Of a stretch of DNA of 64,000 nt, positions 61,688-64,000 are shown one piece after another. Made by a program: the position numbers and the translations under genes. Positions within the stretch are counted from its first letter, which is position 1, and every line of letters begins with the position of its first letter. The notes below the pieces were generated by a model. That model ran no database searches. It saw only the letters and a program-made list of their open reading frames with translations, and had not been told where the DNA came from. The DNA comes from Lachnospiraceae bacterium. GTDB taxonomy: Bacteria; Bacillota; Clostridia; Lachnospirales; Lachnospiraceae. The stretch covers positions 57,824 through 121,823 of the forward strand of contig JAUNOI010000001.1 of the NCBI GenBank assembly GCA_030531165.1, written 5' to 3'.

Positions 61688-61697
61688 GAGAAAACAG

Positions 61698-62720
61698 ATG
61701 GAAGAACAAACGAAAATATTGGCAATTGAATCTTCCTGCGATGAGACAGCAGCAGCGGTTGTCGTAAATGGAAGGGATGTCAGATCAAATATTATTTTCT
61801 CTCAGATAGATTTGCACAAGTTATATGGTGGCGTGGTACCGGAGATTGCTTCACGCAAGCATATTGAAAAAATGAATCAGGTAATTGAAGAAGCGCTCGA
61901 AACAGCGGGTGAAACCTTGGATACGATTGATGCAGTATGCGTTACTTATGGTCCTGGTCTTGTAGGAGCACTGCTGGTCGGAGTTGCAGAGGCAAAAGCA
62001 ATTGCCTATGCAAAAAAGAAACCATTAGTCGGGGTGCATCATATAGAAGGCCATATTTGTGCGAATTATATTGAACACCCAGATCTGGAACCACCGTTTA
62101 TGTGTCTTGTTGCATCCGGAGGACATTCTCATCTCGTAAAAGTGGAAGCTTATGGGGTATATGAAATCATCGGACGAACCAGAGATGATGCTGCCGGTGA
62201 GGCATTTGATAAAGTAGCGAGGGCAATTGGCCTTGGTTATCCCGGAGGACCTAAAATCGATAAGCTTTCGCGTGAGGGAAATCCAAAAGCGATCAAGTTC
62301 CCGCGTGCAAAAGTAGAGGGTGCTCCAAATGATTTTAGTTTCAGCGGGTTAAAATCAGCAGTTTTAAATTACTTAAATAATTGTCAGATGAAAGGAATCG
62401 CAGTTAATCGTGCTGATATTGCAGCTTCTTTCCAGGAAGCAGTTGTTGATGTCCTATCGGAACATGCGGTAAATGCGGCTTTAGAATGTGGAATGAAAAA
62501 GCTGGCAATTGCAGGGGGCGTGGCATCGAATCAGGCACTCCGAAATATGATGAAAGAAAAATGCGAGAAAAATGGCCTGGAATTCTATTATCCATCACCT
62601 GTTCTATGCACGGACAATGCAGCAATGATAGGAGCAGCAGGTTATTATGAGTATAAAAAAGGAGTCCGGGATGGACTGGATCTGAATGCAGTACCTAATT
62701 TGAAAATTGGTCAGCGATAA
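61698..62720 (+). CDS. tsaD: tRNA N6-threonylcarbamoyladenosine transferase
   Basis: 340 residues, ASKHA fold. [12 protein letters not shown] at the N-terminus, iron-binding HHIEGH near 110, [35 protein letters not shown] and [11 protein letters not shown]. Makes t6A with TsaB/E. ATG 61698 matches the family start; an earlier in-frame ATG lies in the rnz gene. ispD starts 13 bp after its stop. Confidence 0.96.
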   Translation: MEEQTKILAIESSCDETAAAVVVNGRDVRSNIIFSQIDLHKLYGGVVPEIASRKHIEKMNQVIEEALETAGETLDTIDAVCVTYGPGLVGALLVGVAEAKAIAYAKKKPLVGVHHIEGHICANYIEHPDLEPPFMCLVASGGHSHLVKVEAYGVYEIIGRTRDDAAGEAFDKVARAIGLGYPGGPKIDKLSREGNPKAIKFPRAKVEGAPNDFSFSGLKSAVLNYLNNCQMKGIAVNRADIAASFQEAVVDVLSEHAVNAALECGMKKLAIAGGVASNQALRNMMKEKCEKNGLEFYYPSPVLCTDNAAMIGAAGYYEYKKGVRDGLDLNAVPNLKIGQR

Positions 62721-62733
62721 AGGGGAAATACAA

Positions 62734-63504
62734 ATGAGAAAGAAAATAGTTGCAATTGTACTCGCCGCCGGGGAAGGAAAAAGAATGGGCAGCGGAATAC
62801 CAAAACAATATATGATTATCAAATCTCGCCCGATGGTGTATTATTCGTTGAAAACATTTCAGGAAAGTGAAGTAGATGAGATCATACTTGTAACCGGTAT
62901 TGATGAGATTGAGTATTGCCAGAAGTACATTGTAGACAAATACAAATTTTCAAAAGTCAAAAAGATAGTACCGGGAGGATGTGAACGTTATGAATCGGTA
63001 TATATGGGACTTCAAGCAATTGAAGATGCGGATTATGTTTTAATTCATGATGGTGCGAGACCGATGATTAACCAAAAAATCGTTTTTGACTCTATTAGAG
63101 GTGCAATGAAATACGGTGCATGTGTTGTCGGGGTTCCTGCAAAGGATACGATAAAGGTAGTTGATGAGGAAGAGTATGCAAAAGAGACACCCCCTAGAAA
63201 GATTTTATGGATCGTTCAGACTCCGCAGAGCTTTCAATTTGAACTTGTTAAGAATGCTTATAAGAAGTTAATAGAATCGGGTGATACAACAGCGACCGAT
63301 GATGCAATGGCAGTTGAACAGTATAGCGGTCATAAAGTGAAATTAATTATGGGTTCTTATGATAATATTAAAGTAACAACTCCGGAAGATGTCCGCATTT
63401 CCCGAGCATTTTTCAGGACGAGAAAATTGTTTCGTGTCCTGCATGAAATACACGATCGTATTATATGGTTCCAGATGAAATTATATCTGTTAAAAAAGAA
63501 ATAA
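62734..63504 (+). CDS. ispD: 2-C-methyl-D-erythritol 4-phosphate cytidylyltransferase
   Basis: 256 residues. Third step of the non-mevalonate isoprenoid route. The nucleotide loop is VLAAGEGKRMGSGIPKQYM, then VLIHDGARPMI, PAKDTIKVVD, TPQSFQF and ATDDAMAVE, DNIKVTTPED. Relatives include ribitol-5-P cytidylyltransferases; the motif set favours IspD. C-terminal extension of about 25 basic/hydrophobic residues is a bit longer than usual. Start has GGGGAAA site. Last gene before the tRNA promoters. Confidence 0.9.
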   Translation: MRKKIVAIVLAAGEGKRMGSGIPKQYMIIKSRPMVYYSLKTFQESEVDEIILVTGIDEIEYCQKYIVDKYKFSKVKKIVPGGCERYESVYMGLQAIEDADYVLIHDGARPMINQKIVFDSIRGAMKYGACVVGVPAKDTIKVVDEEEYAKETPPRKILWIVQTPQSFQFELVKNAYKKLIESGDTTATDDAMAVEQYSGHKVKLIMGSYDNIKVTTPEDVRISRAFFRTRKLFRVLHEIHDRIIWFQMKLYLLKKK

Positions 63505-63522
63505 AAAAATGAAAAAAAGGTG

Positions 63523-63551
63523 TTGACATATTCGTTTTAATTTGATAATAT
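63523..63551 (+). promoter_or_regulatory. promoter 1 of the tRNA-Ser (probably rRNA) unit
   Basis: TTGACA, 17 bp, TAATAT; followed by GCTGATGAA. Very similar to promoter 2. Confidence 0.7.
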
Positions 63552-63640
63552 ACCAAATGTTGCTGATGAAACGCAGTAAGAATTGAAGATTTACAAAAAA
63601 GAACAGTTTTTTTAAAAAATAAAAAAATTTAAAAAAACTA

Positions 63641-63669
63641 TTGACAAATAGAAACGAATCTGATAATAT
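63641..63669 (+). promoter_or_regulatory. promoter 2 of the tRNA-Ser (probably rRNA) unit
   Basis: TTGACA, 17 bp, TAATAT; followed by GCTGACGAA, 36 bp before tRNA-Ser(TGA). Confidence 0.75.
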
Positions 63670-63704
63670 TAAAAAGTCGCTGACGAAGATAAACGAAAGC
63701 GCCT

Positions 63705-63790
63705 GGAGAGGTGTCCGAGTGGTTTAAGGAGCTAGTCTTGAAAACTAGTGATTCCGAAAGGGACCGTGGGTTCGAATCCCACCTTCTCCG
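63705..63790 (+). tRNA. tRNA-Ser (anticodon TGA)
   Basis: 86 nt with a long variable arm. Acceptor GGAGAGG/CTTCTCC, anticodon loop CTTGAAA in stem CTAGT/ACTAG, T-loop GGTTCGAATCC. CCA not encoded. Confidence 0.95.
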
Positions 63791-63827
63791 TTGTTACAAT
63801 TTCATAATGTAACATTTTCATTCGCTT

Positions 63828-63916
63828 GGAGAAGTACCCAAGTGGCTGAAGGGGCTCCCCTGGAAAGGGAGTAGGTCGTTAATAGCGGCGCGAGGGTTCA
63901 AATCCCTCCTTCTCCG
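63828..63916 (+). tRNA. tRNA-Ser (anticodon GGA)
   Basis: 89 nt. Acceptor GGAGAAG/CTTCTCC, anticodon loop CTGGAAA in stem CTCCC/GGGAG, long variable arm (GTAGGTCGTTAATAGCGGCGC), T-loop GGTTCAAATCC. CCA not encoded. Confidence 0.95.
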
Positions 63917-64000
63917 TTGGAGTTTTCCAATTGCGAATTCGAACATTGAAAACTGAACAATCACAGATCCTTGAAAATTCAGATGAGAATTTCAGTATCT
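63917..64000 (+). other. probable leader of an rRNA operon beyond the window
   Basis: The stretch has ATTGAAAACTGAACAATC, a sequence seen in leaders or spacers next to 16S/23S genes of Firmicutes. Together with the tandem strong promoters it suggests an rRNA operon starts just after base 64000. No rRNA sequence is visible. Confidence 0.45.

Noticed and set aside
1-64000. CRISPR array, prophage, insertion sequence or integrated element
   Set aside because: No regularly spaced repeats, no cas, integrase, transposase or phage structural genes; gene content and codon use are chromosomal throughout.

Overview
The window looks like a chromosomal segment from an anaerobic, spore-forming, low-to-moderate GC Firmicute of the class Clostridia, most likely a Lachnospiraceae-type gut bacterium. 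The reasons are: an oxygen-sensitive class III ribonucleotide reductase with its radical-SAM activase; HPr kinase with a Crh-like HPr; the sporulation regulator SpoVT; a Gut/Srl-type sorbitol PTS; class B sortase; strong AGGAGG ribosome binding sites; and clean TTGACA-N17-TATAAT promoters. There is no transposase, integrase, phage gene or CRISPR array. The placement is inferred from gene content and protein similarity remembered by eye, not from a search.

Layout. 1-5.8 kb: the end of uvrC, then hprK-murB-rapZ-whiA-HPr, where the HPr has Glu instead of the phosphorylatable His15 but keeps Ser46. 5.9-7.3 kb: tRNA-Thr, a dispersed repeat and a chrA pair. 7.4-10.4 kb: the anaerobic RNR operon behind a promoter with two NrdR-like boxes. 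Its glycyl-radical domain is encoded as a separate 50-residue protein between nrdD and nrdG. 10.5-14 kb: a MerR regulator, an alpha/beta hydrolase and a GntP-type permease. 14.1-22.6 kb: a ten-gene Mrp/Mbh-type cation-proton antiporter operon, followed by a candidate small RNA. 22.9-27.1 kb (minus strand): murE-murF-MATE. 27.3-36.3 kb: two unknown membrane proteins, dnaE, pfkA, a TrmH-family rRNA methylase, and the NfeD-stomatin pair.

36.5-44 kb is a sugar-uptake island. A fructose-type PTS EIIABC (minus strand) is divergent from a sorbitol operon (sorbitol-6-P dehydrogenase, gutM, srlA, srlE), and a BglG/MtlR-type PRD regulator (minus strand) faces them. The two divergent promoters carry an identical 17-bp -10/+1 block. 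44-52.5 kb: a HAD phosphatase, an SDR, a pair of apparently catalytically degenerate envelope proteins (LCP-like plus LytR_C, and a WecG/TagA-like protein), a CdaR-type regulator, a CtpA protease, uridine phosphorylase and sortase B. 52.7-57.6 kb: uvrB-uvrA behind a LexA-like box. 57.6-63.5 kb: spoVT, then tsaE-tsaB-rimI, a small Cys-rich protein, ribonuclease Z, tsaD and ispD. The window ends with two tRNA-Ser genes behind tandem strong promoters, probably leading into an rRNA operon just outside.

The least ordinary observations are: the split NrdD; the pseudo-LCP/pseudo-TagA pair; the Crh-like HPr; the Mrp operon with Mbh gene order and a degenerate last subunit; the sRNA candidate behind it; the dispersed palindromic repeat that supplies the end of uvrA; and the shared operator architecture of the fructose/sorbitol island.
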